This document shows positions 31,734-40,742 of a stretch of DNA of 64,000 nt, piece by piece; the first letter of the stretch is position 1; every line of letters starts with the position of its first letter. Source of the DNA: Flemingiibacterium sp045634005 (GTDB lineage Bacteria; Bacillota; Clostridia; Oscillospirales; CAG-272). The stretch is taken from positions 1 through 64,000 of the forward strand of contig JAZQZL010000018.1 in assembly GCA_045634005.1 (NCBI GenBank). Direction: 5' to 3'. A model generated the notes under the pieces. The model ran no database searches, was not told where the DNA came from, and worked only from the letters and a program-made list of their open reading frames with translations. The translations under genes were made by a program, and so were the position numbers.

Positions 31734-33173
31734 TTGAAACTCGATTGGAACCGTAAATATACGACCATCGCAGCGTACGTAGTGCTCACCGCACTGATTC
31801 TAATGGTGCTTTGCACGGTGTTCGTTAATTTTACAGGCGTGAAAAACTTTATATCAACCTTCAACGCGATAATGGCGCCGTTCTACATCGGTCTTATTAT
31901 TGCGTACATCGCAAATCCGATAATGAAGCTGACGGAAAAATATATATTCCGTTTTAAAGTTACTACGGCAAGACGATTCAAGCTAAAGCGCGGTCTTTCC
32001 ATATTCATAGCACTTACGGTGCTTCTCATCGCCGTTACAATACTCTTTTTGCTCATTATCCCGCAGGTCGTTCTGAGTATAACAGACCTCGTTTCAAAGA
32101 TGGAGGGTTATATCAAAAATACGGTATCGTGGCTCGATGAGTTTTTACCCGATACTATATTTAACGCCGCAGACCTAACTCTTGAAAATTTCTATCACTC
32201 CATACTCAATTATTTTTCCGCCTCTGAAATTGGTGAAGAAATCTACGATATTTCCGAACAGCTCGACGTTATTTCAAATAATCTCGACACGCTGATACAC
32301 AACTCAATCACTATCCTGAAGGACTACGTACCCGTAGTGATCGGCGCGTTTGCCGGTGTTGCAAACGGTGTACTCAATCTCATCCTTGGCGTATTCTTCT
32401 CCATATACATTCTTGCATCAAAGGAAAAGCTTGCGGCACAGGCAAAGAAAACGATCCGCGCTTTTTCAAATGAGCGCGGTTACAACAGCATACTCGAATT
32501 TGGAAATTATGCAGATAAAACCTTCGGCGCCTATCTTTTCGGTAAGGTTATCGACTCGCTTGTTGTAGGCGTGGTTATCTTTATTGTATTCCTTATTTTC
32601 AAGATCCCGTATGCACCGCTTTTGAGCGTACTCATCGCGATAACGAATATAATTCCGGTTATCGGTCCGTTTATCGGCGCGATCCCGGGTGTGCTCATTA
32701 TATTCATCGTTGATCCCTCAAAGGTTCTTTGGTTTATCATCATCAATATAATCGTTCAGCAGATAGACGGCAATATCATCGTTCCAAAGATACTCGGCGA
32801 AACGACCGGACTTTCTTCACTTTGGGTGCTTTTCTCCATAACCGTTATGGGCGGCCTTTGGGGACTTATGGGAATGTTCGTCAGCGTTCCGATATTCGCA
32901 CTGCTCTATATGCTCTTTAAGCTGTTCGTTGAAGGACGTCTCCGCAACGATAATCTTCCATGCGAAACAGAGGAATATTACGCCGAAGCGGAAATTCGCA
33001 ATTTCACCGAGAACGATGCTAATAAGAATTCTTTTGCAACGCTTATCAAACGCACAAGCGAGGATACCTCCACAAAAACGCTCGGTGGAAAGCTGAAGGG
33101 CAAGATGAAGAAAAAAGGAAAAGCTTCACCCGACACCTCCGAAAATGAAAACACCGCGGATAAAGACAACTAA
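31734..33173 (+). CDS. AI-2E-family (UPF0118) membrane transporter
   Basis: About 479 residues. Eight predicted membrane helices with the long central soluble segment (~115-200) typical of this family, and the conserved IIGPFIGAIPG-like stretch (IPVIGPFIGAIPGVLIIF) plus QQIDGNIIVPKILGE. Members export small molecules or exchange ions; autoinducer-2 export is proven only for a few. The C-terminal ~80 residues are a charged tail rich in Lys and Thr. The ribosome site GGAGG sits only one base from an ATG at 31728, but seven bases from TTG 31734, so TTG is the likelier start. Confidence 0.85.
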   Translation: MKLDWNRKYTTIAAYVVLTALILMVLCTVFVNFTGVKNFISTFNAIMAPFYIGLIIAYIANPIMKLTEKYIFRFKVTTARRFKLKRGLSIFIALTVLLIAVTILFLLIIPQVVLSITDLVSKMEGYIKNTVSWLDEFLPDTIFNAADLTLENFYHSILNYFSASEIGEEIYDISEQLDVISNNLDTLIHNSITILKDYVPVVIGAFAGVANGVLNLILGVFFSIYILASKEKLAAQAKKTIRAFSNERGYNSILEFGNYADKTFGAYLFGKVIDSLVVGVVIFIVFLIFKIPYAPLLSVLIAITNIIPVIGPFIGAIPGVLIIFIVDPSKVLWFIIINIIVQQIDGNIIVPKILGETTGLSSLWVLFSITVMGGLWGLMGMFVSVPIFALLYMLFKLFVEGRLRNDNLPCETEEYYAEAEIRNFTENDANKNSFATLIKRTSEDTSTKTLGGKLKGKMKKKGKASPDTSENENTADKDN

Positions 33174-33180
33174 AAGCCGT

Positions 33181-33210
33181 GCGAGCCGTCAATTCTGACG
33201 GCTCGCTTTT
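33181..33210 (+). terminator. Terminator of the AI-2E-family gene
   Basis: 11-bp perfect stem GCGAGCCGTCA / TGACGGCTCGC with a four-base loop, then TTTT. Confidence 0.85.
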
Positions 33211-33219
33211 AGTATACAA

Positions 33220-33251
33220 AAGGGGCGTCGCTATGCGACGCCCCTTAATTT
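33220..33251. terminator. Terminator of the dcw operon (bidirectional)
   Basis: 12-bp perfect stem AAGGGGCGTCGC / GCGACGCCCCTT with a TAT loop, just beyond the ftsZ stop, flanked by AATTTT on one side and TTTTGT on the other strand. Confidence 0.85.
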
Positions 33252-33261
33252 TGGCCTTTAT

Positions 33262-34374
33262 TTATCTGTTTCTGTTGTTGCGGAGCATATCCATGATCTC
33301 TTTGAGCTGGTCGTCCTCAACGGTTTCTTCGGTGCACTCGGTTACAATATCATCTTCAACCTTCTCCGCAACAGCCGCCTTTGCCGCAGTTTTTTCTACA
33401 GTGGGCTGCATGCTCTTGGGAGCGCTGTCGAAGCCGGTTGCGATAACGGTTACGCGGATCTCGTCCTGAAGATCGGGGTCGATTGCAAGACCGAAGATAA
33501 CGTTTGCATCGGGATGAGCCTCGTCGCGAACCATACTACCTGCAACGTCAACCTCTTCGAGGCCGATGTCTGCGGATGCGGTGATGCTGAGAATGATGCC
33601 GCGAGCGCCTGCGATAGAGGTCTCGAGAAGCGGGCTGGAGATAGCAGCCTTTGCAGCGAGAGCAGCCTTGTCCTTACCGGTAGCGCTGCCAACGCCCATA
33701 TGAGCGTAGCCTGCGTCAAGCATAATAGAGGTAACGTCAGCAAAGTCGAGATTGATGAGAGCGTCCTGAGTGATAAGCTCTGCCACGCTCTGTACACCCT
33801 GACGGAGTACGTCGTCTGCAACTTCAAATGCGTTAAGAAGAGTGATTCTGGTGTCGGAAACTTCCTTGAGTCTTTCGTTGGGAACTACGATAAGAGAGTC
33901 AACAACATCGATAAGGTTCTTGATGCCCTCTTCAGCCTGCTGCATACGAACCTTGCCCTCGAAAGCAAAAGGCTTGGTTACAACGCCAACAGTAAGGATA
34001 CCCATATCCTTTGCAACCTTAGCAACGATAGGAGCAGCACCTGTACCGGTACCACCACCCATACCTGCGGTAACGAATACCATCTGGGTGCCCTCAAGCA
34101 CCTTCTTGATTTCCTCAAGCGATTCCTCGGCAGCTCTTGCACCAACCTCAGGATTAGCACCCGCGCCGCGACCCTTGGTAACCTTTTCACCGATATCGAT
34201 CTTGGTAACAGCGTTAGATCTTGCAAGTGCCTGTCTGTCGGTATTTACAGCTACAAACTCAACTCCGCGAACGTTAGCCGCGATCATACGGTTGATAGCG
34301 TTGTTACCGCCGCCGCCGATACCGATTACCTTTATATTTACATCTCCGAAGTTATTGTCAATTTCAAATGCCAT
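33262..34374 (-). CDS. ftsZ: Cell division protein FtsZ
   Basis: 370 residues. The tubulin-like GTPase that forms the division ring. GTP-binding signature GGGTGTG at 106-112, the T7 loop NLDFADV (compare NxDFADVK) and the helix H7 region are present. The C-terminal linker is short and acidic, and the terminal peptide KEIMDMLRNNRNR departs from the usual DIPAFLR-like partner-binding motif, although the position and basic end fit. The start is ATG 34374 (GGAGGG 9 bases upstream). It is the last gene of the cluster, with no ftsA in front of it. Confidence 0.97.
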   Translation of the reverse strand: MAFEIDNNFGDVNIKVIGIGGGGNNAINRMIAANVRGVEFVAVNTDRQALARSNAVTKIDIGEKVTKGRGAGANPEVGARAAEESLEEIKKVLEGTQMVFVTAGMGGGTGTGAAPIVAKVAKDMGILTVGVVTKPFAFEGKVRMQQAEEGIKNLIDVVDSLIVVPNERLKEVSDTRITLLNAFEVADDVLRQGVQSVAELITQDALINLDFADVTSIMLDAGYAHMGVGSATGKDKAALAAKAAISSPLLETSIAGARGIILSITASADIGLEEVDVAGSMVRDEAHPDANVIFGLAIDPDLQDEIRVTVIATGFDSAPKSMQPTVEKTAAKAAVAEKVEDDIVTECTEETVEDDQLKEIMDMLRNNRNR

Positions 34375-34528
34375 GACCAAAAGCCCTCCTAAAATTTTTT
34401 ATATCCGATTATCGAAACCCTCGATAAAATTTGTTCCTAATAACAATATAATAATATGATTTGCAAACTTTTTCAAGAGATTTTGAAAAAGTTTAATATT
34501 TTTTTACGATTGATGCATATTTTTCGCC

Positions 34529-35401
34529 CTAATCGTCAAATTCTATCACAAGATCCGGATTTTTGATAACCGGGCACTGTGACGGATCAGTTGCATCAAT
34601 TGTTGCAGGCACACCATCCGCAAAGGCCGCGTGCGCAAGCATTCCTGCAACAGCCGTGAGCTTTGTAGCAAGCTCGTCACCGTTTCCAAGGTTAACCAGG
34701 TACTTATCGCTCACTATCAGTGCAAGATTGAAGCGGTCGCGCAGGTCAAACGCCGCCGTTTTTGTATAAAGCGGGCTCGTTTCAAGCGCACCGAGATATG
34801 CCCTTACGTATTTTTCCGAAACACTTTTGGAGAACTCAATATTCTCTCCGATTATCGCCGAATCTATTTCAGGGAACACAAGCTCGATAATATCCTGTGC
34901 CTCGAGTGACTCCCTATCGTCGACTCTCTCAAGCAGCCGAAGCTCACGCGACAAGACGAAATGCTCACCGTAAAGTGTCGCAAAATACTGCGGCGCATCC
35001 TCGTTTACGGTAACAATGATCGTATCCGGTAATTTCCTTGTAATGCTAACAGCATTTATGTACGGAAGATGATCTATCGCACTGTTGAAATCAGACGCTG
35101 TAACCGTAAAAAGACTCATTCCCTTTTCAACGTCGGCGTACTGAAGCAGTTGATCAGTCGTATATCTCGACGAGCCGACAACCTCAATCTCGTTCACCCT
35201 GAAAAACATATTGAGGCAAATGAGAATAAAGACGAGCACGATAGCCGCAAATACAACGGAAAGCGCGACGCGCGTTGCACGCTTACGGCTCCGCCAACGC
35301 TTTGCAAATCGCTGAAACGTCTGCTTTTTTCTTATTTCATTCAGCTCTTTTTCATCACCGGAAAAAAATCTGCTGTTCCGGCGGTTTTTCGAATTGTTCA
35401 T
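34529..35401 (-). CDS. ftsQ: Cell division protein FtsQ/DivIB
   Basis: 290 residues. A basic cytoplasmic N-terminus (~1-45), one membrane helix (~47-68) and an external POTRA domain (~70-140; FFRVNEIEVVGSSRYTTDQLL, PYINAVSITRKLPDTIIVTVNE), followed by the beta domain. It belongs to the FtsQ-FtsL-FtsB complex that activates septal wall synthesis. I choose ATG 35401; the ribosome site is weak, and about 165 bases without a gene separate it from murG. Confidence 0.88.
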   Translation of the reverse strand: MNNSKNRRNSRFFSGDEKELNEIRKKQTFQRFAKRWRSRKRATRVALSVVFAAIVLVFILICLNMFFRVNEIEVVGSSRYTTDQLLQYADVEKGMSLFTVTASDFNSAIDHLPYINAVSITRKLPDTIIVTVNEDAPQYFATLYGEHFVLSRELRLLERVDDRESLEAQDIIELVFPEIDSAIIGENIEFSKSVSEKYVRAYLGALETSPLYTKTAAFDLRDRFNLALIVSDKYLVNLGNGDELATKLTAVAGMLAHAAFADGVPATIDATDPSQCPVIKNPDLVIEFDD

Positions 35402-35566
35402 CTTGTTCCCGCGAAAGCGCTGATCCTTTCCAAAATAAGTGATGCGAACAACGTTCAGCCTGCACGGCAAAACACTGCTCTTAAGTAATTATATCATAGC
35501 TATATGTGAAAAGTCAAGTAATTTGCGCCGATTTATATGCGCGTTTTGAGGTTTTTTCACACACTT

Positions 35567-36715
35567 TTACTGTTTTTTTGCTTTGTTTGTCTTGGCAAGC
35601 TCGCAAACGTCGAAATATATGCTCCGATTGGCATCGGCAAGCGCAAACGCCTTTATATTCTCACACATTTCCGCCTGCTTTTTGCCGTCTGCAATAAGCC
35701 CGGAAAGGGTCTCTGTCAGCACGTTCCCGACAAGCTCCTTCTCCTCGAAAACAATCGCCGCGCCCTTATCGGCAAGGACCTTCGCGTTTTTGTATTGGTG
35801 ATTATCTGCAACGTGCGGCGACGGAATAAGCACACAGCACTTTTCAAGTGCCGCAAGCTCGGAAAGCGTCATCGCACCCGCGCGGCTGACGACTACGTCT
35901 GCCGCCGCCATAAGCTCGGGCATATTGTAAATATACTCGCATATGCGAATATTTTCGCAGTCTGTGAGTCCGTATTCCTTCGCTTTTTCACTCGCTGCCT
36001 CGCGCTCGATAGCGCCCGTTGCGTGTATATGTAAAAGTTCCGGATGATGCTTTGTGTAATCACGCATAAAGGCAAGCATCTCGTCGTTAACCTTCTCTGC
36101 ACCCATACTTCCACCGTATGACAGAAGCAGGCGCTTATATTTGTCGCCAACACCAAGCTCCTTCTTCACAGAGTCCGCATCTATTGAAGCAAACTCTGGC
36201 TTTATCGGATTTCCAACCTTTACGACCTTGTCGCTGTAAGCTTCGCCGAGCGCATTTGCAGTTGCATCAAAGTTCACGTAAATACGGTCGACGTACCGCG
36301 CGAGCATCTTAACTGCAACTCCGGGAATAGCATTGGATTCGTGCACAGCCGTAGGGACTCCCATCCCTGCCGCCGCCTTGAGAAGCGGCCAGCACACGTA
36401 TCCGCCCGTGCCGATAACAATATCGGGAGCGAATTCACGTATCAGCTTCTTCGCCTTTATTGGTGAAGTAAAGGCAAGCCAAGCCGATTTTATATTGTAC
36501 GGTGTCAGCTTACGCTTGAAGCCCTGAACCTCAACGTGATGAAGCTTATAGCCCGCCTTTGGAACAAGCTTGTTTTCAATACCGCGCGACGTACCGACGA
36601 ACTCTATTTCAGCGTCCGCCTGATTTGCGCGTATAACGTCAGCTATAGCGATTGCGGGGTTTACGTGTCCGCCCGTGCCGCCGCCTGTCATCAATACTCT
36701 CACTTTTATTACCAT
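35567..36715 (-). CDS. murG: UDP-GlcNAc: lipid I N-acetylglucosaminyl transferase
   Basis: 382 residues. Peripheral membrane GT-B enzyme making lipid II. Glycine loop TGGGTGGHVNPAIAIA at the N-terminus, second loop IGTGGYVCWP, the third SYGGSMGAEKVN, and the UDP-binding SRAGAMTLSELAAL with HVADNHQ. Preceded by ftsW with a 33-base gap. Confidence 0.95.
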   Translation of the reverse strand: MVIKVRVLMTGGGTGGHVNPAIAIADVIRANQADAEIEFVGTSRGIENKLVPKAGYKLHHVEVQGFKRKLTPYNIKSAWLAFTSPIKAKKLIREFAPDIVIGTGGYVCWPLLKAAAGMGVPTAVHESNAIPGVAVKMLARYVDRIYVNFDATANALGEAYSDKVVKVGNPIKPEFASIDADSVKKELGVGDKYKRLLLSYGGSMGAEKVNDEMLAFMRDYTKHHPELLHIHATGAIEREAASEKAKEYGLTDCENIRICEYIYNMPELMAAADVVVSRAGAMTLSELAALEKCCVLIPSPHVADNHQYKNAKVLADKGAAIVFEEKELVGNVLTETLSGLIADGKKQAEMCENIKAFALADANRSIYFDVCELAKTNKAKKQ

Positions 36716-36748
36716 AGCTTTCTTTAGCGAAAGCTTCCTTCAACTGTA

Positions 36749-38266
36749 CTATTTTTTATGCTTTGAATATCTGGAAATCGAAAGAACGATACCCATTTCA
36801 GCAAGAAGAACGATAAGCGATGAGCCGCCGTATGAGAAGAACGGCAGCGATATTCCCGTATTAGGAACGCTGTTGGTTACAACGGCCATATTAAGAACGG
36901 ACTGGATCGCTATCTTTCCGACGATACCCATAACGAGAAGCTGTGAATACACGTCGGGCGCATTCATCGCAACGACAAGTCCGCGCCACACGAGCAGAGC
37001 AAACAGAATTATCACCGCCACAGCGCCGATAAATCCAAGCTCCTCGCAAACTATAACGAATATAAAGTCGTTCTGCGGCTGGGAAACGTACATATGCTTC
37101 TGATAGCTGTTTCCGAGTCCCTCACCGAAAAGTCCGCCTGAGCCTATCGCAAAAAGTCCCTGCAGGGTCTGGTATCCAGCATTTTGCGGATCAAGCCACG
37201 GATCGAGCCACACCTGAAAACGCTTTCTTGCGTGAGGAAGGATAGCAATAAGCAAGCCAACGATGCCAAGTCCTGCGCCCATGCCGGGTAACATCCAAAG
37301 GCTTGGCGCGCCACTTGAAAAGATGATAATGATACCGATAAGCGCCATAATTATCGTACCGGACAGATGCTTTTCTATAAGTACGAGTACGCACACCATA
37401 CCGGTAATAAAGAGAGGCGTAATAACACCGTACCAACGGCGCACGTTGATCTTTGCAGGCTCTACTATGCGCTCGTAGTATCTGTCAAAATACCACGCAA
37501 GCATCATTGCAAGGCCGAGCTTCATAAACTCCGACGGCTGAATTTCGATAAAGCCAAGGTTAATCCAGCGTCTTGCACCGTTATGTGACATAGTGAAGCC
37601 GGGAATCGGGATAGGCACGATGCAAAGCATCAGAAAGCATCCGATAAATACGAACGGGGACACCTTACGCAAAAACTCCGGCGGTATCCTTGACGTAATA
37701 AACATAAACAAAAGACCGATAGCAACAAACACAAACTGCCTTGTGATTATGTAATAGCTGTTATCGTACATCGTTTTTGAGTATGCATAGCTCGCAGAAT
37801 ATACCATTACCGTACCAAATGCGAGCAGTAAAAGCACAAGAACGAAGAAAACGTAGTCTATACTTCCCTTTTCGCGCACAAGGCTTAATCTGATGGCGTT
37901 GCGCTCCTCAATGGCATTCTTATCAACCTTATATGTCTTCTGTAACCACTTTTTCGCACGGGAAACCGTACTTTCAGCATTGGGCACGCCAATGCTTCTC
38001 GGATCTCTGAGCGCAGTTTTCTGCGTGCGCACCTGTCCTGTTTGCTGTTGGTTCTGTGCGGTGCGTATACCGGTTTGCGTAGAGCGAAGCTCTTGTGTAT
38101 TACCCTGACTGTTTCTGATTGCACGCATACCGTTTTGAGTGTTCTGCGTGGGAGTATTTGTCTGCGTATGAGTTATATTGTGTCCCTTTGTACCGCCCGG
38201 TGCATTATTTGCACGCTGAGCGCTCTGGGCTGTTTTGTAACGGTATCCTTTTTTGTCGTCGTGCAA
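36749..38266 (-). CDS. ftsW: FtsW-type peptidoglycan glycosyltransferase with long N-terminal tail
   Basis: About 505 residues in the SEDS family. Ten membrane helices start near residue 135, with the conserved HNGARRWINLGFIEIQPSEFMKL and the C-terminal NTGISLPFFSYGGSSL. The first ~125 residues are a cytoplasmic, low-complexity Asn/Gln/Thr/Arg-rich tail not found in most FtsW. The start is TTG 38266: GGAGG is 7 bases upstream, while an earlier GTG (38284) overlaps the mraY stop. FtsW works with a class B PBP, here the pbp gene of the same cluster. Confidence 0.92.
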   Translation of the reverse strand: MHDDKKGYRYKTAQSAQRANNAPGGTKGHNITHTQTNTPTQNTQNGMRAIRNSQGNTQELRSTQTGIRTAQNQQQTGQVRTQKTALRDPRSIGVPNAESTVSRAKKWLQKTYKVDKNAIEERNAIRLSLVREKGSIDYVFFVLVLLLLAFGTVMVYSASYAYSKTMYDNSYYIITRQFVFVAIGLLFMFITSRIPPEFLRKVSPFVFIGCFLMLCIVPIPIPGFTMSHNGARRWINLGFIEIQPSEFMKLGLAMMLAWYFDRYYERIVEPAKINVRRWYGVITPLFITGMVCVLVLIEKHLSGTIIMALIGIIIIFSSGAPSLWMLPGMGAGLGIVGLLIAILPHARKRFQVWLDPWLDPQNAGYQTLQGLFAIGSGGLFGEGLGNSYQKHMYVSQPQNDFIFVIVCEELGFIGAVAVIILFALLVWRGLVVAMNAPDVYSQLLVMGIVGKIAIQSVLNMAVVTNSVPNTGISLPFFSYGGSSLIVLLAEMGIVLSISRYSKHKK

Positions 38267-38284
38267 ATTCTCCACCTCCTGCAC

Positions 38285-39265
38285 TTAAATTCCGAAGTAT
38301 GCAAGCACACCCGCAATAACGGTGACAAGCGAAAATACGCCAACCACCTTAAGCTCCGACCAACCGCATTTTTCAAAATGATGATGGATCGGCGCCATCT
38401 TGAAAATTCTTTTTTTAGTAAGCTTATAAAATCCTACCTGAAGTATTACGGACACAGCCTCACAGATATACACGATACCTACGATAACAATAATAAGTGG
38501 ATTATTTATCATAAACGCCATACCAACGGCAAGACCTCCGAGGAACAGCGAGCCTGTGTCGCCCATAAATACGCGCGCCGGATAGAAATTGTAGACCAAA
38601 AAGCCAAGACACGCACCCATTGTGATCGCCGAAACAACTGCTGTGGGAATGCTTGCGAGCGTAAACGCCGCAACTGCAAAAAACGCGCCGAGCGCAAGCG
38701 TAACGCCGCTTGCAAGACCGTCGATTCCGTCGGTCAGATTAACAGCATTGACGATACCTGTTATAAGCAGTATCGAGAAAATGTAGTAGAATATGCCAAG
38801 CTCGACCGAAATGCCGAAATACGGGATATAAAGCTCGGTCGAAAGGTTGCCCGTAAGCTTAAGCACGGCAAGAAAAAGACCTGCGGCAATAAGCTGAAGC
38901 AAATATTTCTGCGTTGCAGTGAGCCCCTCGTTGCGGTGATTTTTGAATTTTGTAAGGTCGTCAACTACTCCTATTGCACCGTTAGCAAGCGCAAATGCTA
39001 TGACGGTCATCGCAGGAAGAAGTCCGTCGGCGACGTCAGTCGCTATCATAAGAACCACCGACAGCGCAAACGTTATGACTGATGCGATAATAAAGCTGAT
39101 GCCACCCATCGTGGGCGTGCCCTCTTTACTCTTGTGCCAACGCGGACCTATATCGAGTATCTGCTGACCAAGCTTCATACTCTTTAACTTCGGTATGAGT
39201 ATGCGCGCCGAAATAGCAGTTATAGCAAAGGTCAGTACAAGCGCGACAAGGAAATACAGTATCAT
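38285..39265 (-). CDS. mraY: Phospho-N-acetylmuramoyl-pentapeptide transferase
   Basis: 326 residues, ten membrane helices. Makes lipid I on the cytoplasmic face. Active-site motifs: GVVDDLTK, NAVNLTDGIDGLA and APIHHHFE. The start is ATG 39265 with GAGG 8 bases upstream, not the GTG nine bases earlier. Spaced 16 bases from murF. Confidence 0.96.
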   Translation of the reverse strand: MILYFLVALVLTFAITAISARILIPKLKSMKLGQQILDIGPRWHKSKEGTPTMGGISFIIASVITFALSVVLMIATDVADGLLPAMTVIAFALANGAIGVVDDLTKFKNHRNEGLTATQKYLLQLIAAGLFLAVLKLTGNLSTELYIPYFGISVELGIFYYIFSILLITGIVNAVNLTDGIDGLASGVTLALGAFFAVAAFTLASIPTAVVSAITMGACLGFLVYNFYPARVFMGDTGSLFLGGLAVGMAFMINNPLIIVIVGIVYICEAVSVILQVGFYKLTKKRIFKMAPIHHHFEKCGWSELKVVGVFSLVTVIAGVLAYFGI

Positions 39266-39281
39266 ATGCTTCACCTCGATG

Positions 39282-40715
39282 TCAGGAATTTATATTGTTA
39301 TCTATAAGCGCTTTGAGCCCTTCGATAACGCGCTCGAGCCTTACCGCACGGCTCGCCTTGAAAAGCACGGCATCACCCGGACGAAGCATACCGTATGCGG
39401 CTCTTGCCGTATCATCGGCATTTTCGGTGTTGGTGTTCACGCTGATATTTTCGGTGCTGAAGGCGTGATTTATCGCGCCGAGAGCAATATTCTCCGCCTC
39501 CTGTCCGAACGTCACAAGATGCGAGATATGACGCGATGCAACGAGTGTTCCGATCTCCATATGAAGCTGCTTTGAATAATCGCCAAGCTCGCGCATATCG
39601 CCAAGCACCGCAACCGTTCGGCAGCCATTTTTATCGCCAAGCTTTGAGAGCACCTCAACAGCCGCCTTCATCGACTCGGGACCCGCATTGTAGCAGTCCT
39701 CGATGATAGTAACTCCGCCGTATTCGTATATGTTCTGACGCATTCCCGTGTTGTGGAACGCCATAAGTCCGCGTTTTATCTCCTCATCGCTCATACCGAG
39801 AAGCACGCCCACCGCAAAGGCATACGTTGCATCGTAGACGTTGTGAGTGCCGATAGTCGGTATCTTTATGTTTGTAACGACACGGTTGCCTGCAACAAGG
39901 TCGAACTCTGTGCTGTCCTCATACTCGCGTATGTTGAGTGCACGGTAATCCGCAAGCGGATTTTGAAGTGACACGAACAGCATATTCTGTGTAAGCTTAC
40001 CCTTCTGCTCAAACAGCATCGGCTCGTCTGCGTTGAGTATCACCCAACCGTCCGTCGGTACGCCCTCGACTATTTCGAGCTTCGCCTTGCATATATTCTC
40101 GCGCGAGCCAAGACACTCGATGTGAGAGTTGCCGATGTTCGTGATTATAGCGATATCCGGCTTTGCAACAGCCGTCATATGCGAAATCTCACCAAGCCCA
40201 CTCATTCCCATTTCAAGCACGCAAACCTGCGTCATCTCGGGCATATCGAGCACCGACAGCGGCATACCTATCTCGTTATTAAAATTGCCGGCCGTCTTAT
40301 GGGAGATAAATTTACTGTTTGCCACAGAGAATACGAATTCCTTGGTTGTGGTCTTGCCGACGCTTCCCGTCACCGCAACGGTTTTGGGATTGATGCGCGC
40401 TTTATACGCCCGTGCAACCTTACCAAGAGCCTCAAGCGAGCTGGGCGTCACCATAACACGTCTTGCTTCATCCGCCTCAAGACCATCGGGAACACGTTCA
40501 CCTATAACGGCTACAGCGCCTCTCTGAAGCGCCTGCCCTATATAATCGTGTCCGTCGAAGCGCTCGCCCACAAGAGCAATAAAAAGTGAGCCAGACTCCG
40601 CCTCACGCGAGTCGGTCACAATAGAAGTTATATCCTCACAAAGAGATGTTTCAAGCGACAGTATCGCCGCAAGCTGTTTTGTATCAAACACAGCCTTTTT
40701 ATATCTAATGCTCAT
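39282..40715 (-). CDS. murF: UDP-MurNAc-tripeptide D-Ala-D-Ala ligase
   Basis: 477 residues. Adds D-Ala-D-Ala to the wall precursor. ATP loop VTGSVGKTTTKEF (about 115-127), central NIGNSHIECLGS with the family His, and the C-terminal ligase domain with VAVLGDMRELGD. AAAGGA precedes the ATG. A 27-base gap separates it from murE. Confidence 0.95.
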   Translation of the reverse strand: MSIRYKKAVFDTKQLAAILSLETSLCEDITSIVTDSREAESGSLFIALVGERFDGHDYIGQALQRGAVAVIGERVPDGLEADEARRVMVTPSSLEALGKVARAYKARINPKTVAVTGSVGKTTTKEFVFSVANSKFISHKTAGNFNNEIGMPLSVLDMPEMTQVCVLEMGMSGLGEISHMTAVAKPDIAIITNIGNSHIECLGSRENICKAKLEIVEGVPTDGWVILNADEPMLFEQKGKLTQNMLFVSLQNPLADYRALNIREYEDSTEFDLVAGNRVVTNIKIPTIGTHNVYDATYAFAVGVLLGMSDEEIKRGLMAFHNTGMRQNIYEYGGVTIIEDCYNAGPESMKAAVEVLSKLGDKNGCRTVAVLGDMRELGDYSKQLHMEIGTLVASRHISHLVTFGQEAENIALGAINHAFSTENISVNTNTENADDTARAAYGMLRPGDAVLFKASRAVRLERVIEGLKALIDNNINS

Positions 40716-40742
40716 ATTTCCAAGTCCTTTCGCTATCGTCGT

